Assembly: GCF_964340395.1 (NCBI RefSeq)
Contig: NC_135562.1
Coordinates: forward strand, 21,929,892-21,993,891
Reading direction: 5' to 3'
From: Glandiceps talaboti
Lineage: Eukaryota > Hemichordata > Enteropneusta > Spengelidae
Length of the DNA stretch: 64,000 bases
This document shows positions 63,180 through 64,000 of the stretch, piece by piece; position 1 is the stretch's first letter; each line of letters begins with the position of its first letter. The notes below the pieces were generated by a model, which did no database searches, was not told the origin of the DNA, and saw only the letters and a list, made by a program, of their open reading frames with translations. The position numbers and the translations under genes are program-made.

Positions 63180-64000
63180 TTTTCGAAGCTTGGAAATATT
63201 ACCTCAAAGGTTATGAATAACCTAAACATTGCCTTAGTATCTCAAGCAAAAAACTCCAGATCTGCCAGGGGGAAAACCCCAAGGACTCCCTCACCCCCAG
63301 AGGTCACTCATGCATTCAACCAACAATCAGATGCACCAACAACCTTTTTACTGTGTCATAATGGTATTAAACATTTCTTAAATATTTTCACCCTATTCTA
63401 ATTTGAGATGATATTGTCTTTTCAAGATCTGAAACGTTTGCCAAGATAGTCTAAAATTGCCTTAAAGTCCAAATCTCCCCTACCAATGATACTACCATTA
63501 TAGATGTGCTGACCTTTACTACATGTATATAATGATGCCATTTAAACTTTTTAAGAACATATTTCAACCCTTAGTGTAAGTTATAAAGAATAGTTTCTGA
63601 TACTTGCTGTCTTGTAAAGCATGGATTAAGTTATTGCTTGAAAGGGTCTGAATAGCCTAAATATTGGCTTTAAGAGTAAAAATCCTCCAGGGTTTCTAGA
63701 GGGAGACCCCCTCAGACCCCCCACATGAGGTGGACATATCCCAGTCTCAAGCTCTTCCCCTCTTACTGTCAAGATGCTATCAAAGTATATTTCAAAAGTA
63801 TTTCAACCCTATGTAGTTGCTTTTAAAATGTCGGTGTTGTCTTGTAAGGCTTGGAAATTATTTTCTGAAAATGTCTGAATAGTCTCAAAATTGACTTTTC
63901 AGAGTTAAAAACCTCCTGGGCTTCTAGGGGGAGACCCCCTATGACCCCCATAAGAGATGTACATATTCCCTTCTTAAGCTTTCCTACCTTTCACTGCCAA
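63180..64000. repeat. Inverted relative of the long-TIR transposon interior, cut by the window end
   Basis: On the complement it shares CTGGCAGATCT/CAGATCTGCAG, GAGGTCACTC-like and TTGACAGTAAGAG blocks with 2400-2600 and 25500-25700. Two to three ~250-bp units are visible, each with a GGGGGAGACCCCCT block. Confidence 0.8.

Overview
This is eukaryotic, animal DNA: AT-rich, intron-bearing and dominated by repeats. Its TRPC-type cation channel gene is unmistakably metazoan. The mix of CR1/L2-like LINEs, a DIRS-type element, GIY-YIG Penelope-like elements and long satellite arrays suggests a marine invertebrate (lophotrochozoan or other non-vertebrate bilaterian). Nothing here fixes the species.

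Layout. 1-7.8 kb holds a 6.5-kb transposon whose long inverted arms are made of short tandem repeats, with an LTR-flanked insertion nested inside; a second, shorter copy lies at 24.25-26.85 kb. 9.7-12.8 kb is a frameshifted LINE (minus). 13.3-13.9 kb is an orphan 195-codon frame behind TATA and CCAAT boxes. 14.1-23.9 kb is non-coding: a satellite packed with ATGCAAAT octamers, a 1.2-kb fold-back, a 51-bp satellite between two diverged copies of a 1.2-kb duplication, and a 97-bp MITE. 28.77-29.02 kb is a convincing last exon of an unidentified plus-strand gene. 29.2-33.0 kb is a Penelope-like cluster with GIY-YIG coding sequence and hammerhead ribozyme motifs next to (TA)n arrays, plus a decayed lysine/glutamate-rich frame. 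34.2-36.9 kb is a DIRS-type element truncated before its recombinase; 36.9-38.3 kb is a 5'-truncated CR1/L2-like LINE (minus). 38.6-42.0 kb is a CYP4-like cytochrome P450 pseudogene (plus) with a palindromic MITE inside its I-helix exon.

43.3-59.4 kb is the best gene: the 3' seven exons of a TRPC-like channel (minus). The seven exons join in one open frame of 689 codons plus stop, covering pre-S1 to the C-terminus; the ankyrin-repeat N-terminus is not seen and should lie beyond the right edge. Its introns carry large minisatellites: 46.2-53.2 kb is almost entirely three arrays, and the intron at 43.7-45.6 kb has eleven identical copies of a 24-nt cassette bounded by splice-like sites. 60-62.2 kb is more minisatellite, and the right edge is an inverted relative of the transposon interior.

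Most long open frames in the window lie in simple repeats and are not genes. The strongest unusual signals are the microexon-like array in the TRPC gene, the inverted pair of hammerhead ribozymes, and the MITE family with TAGTCT-type ends and 9-bp target duplications.
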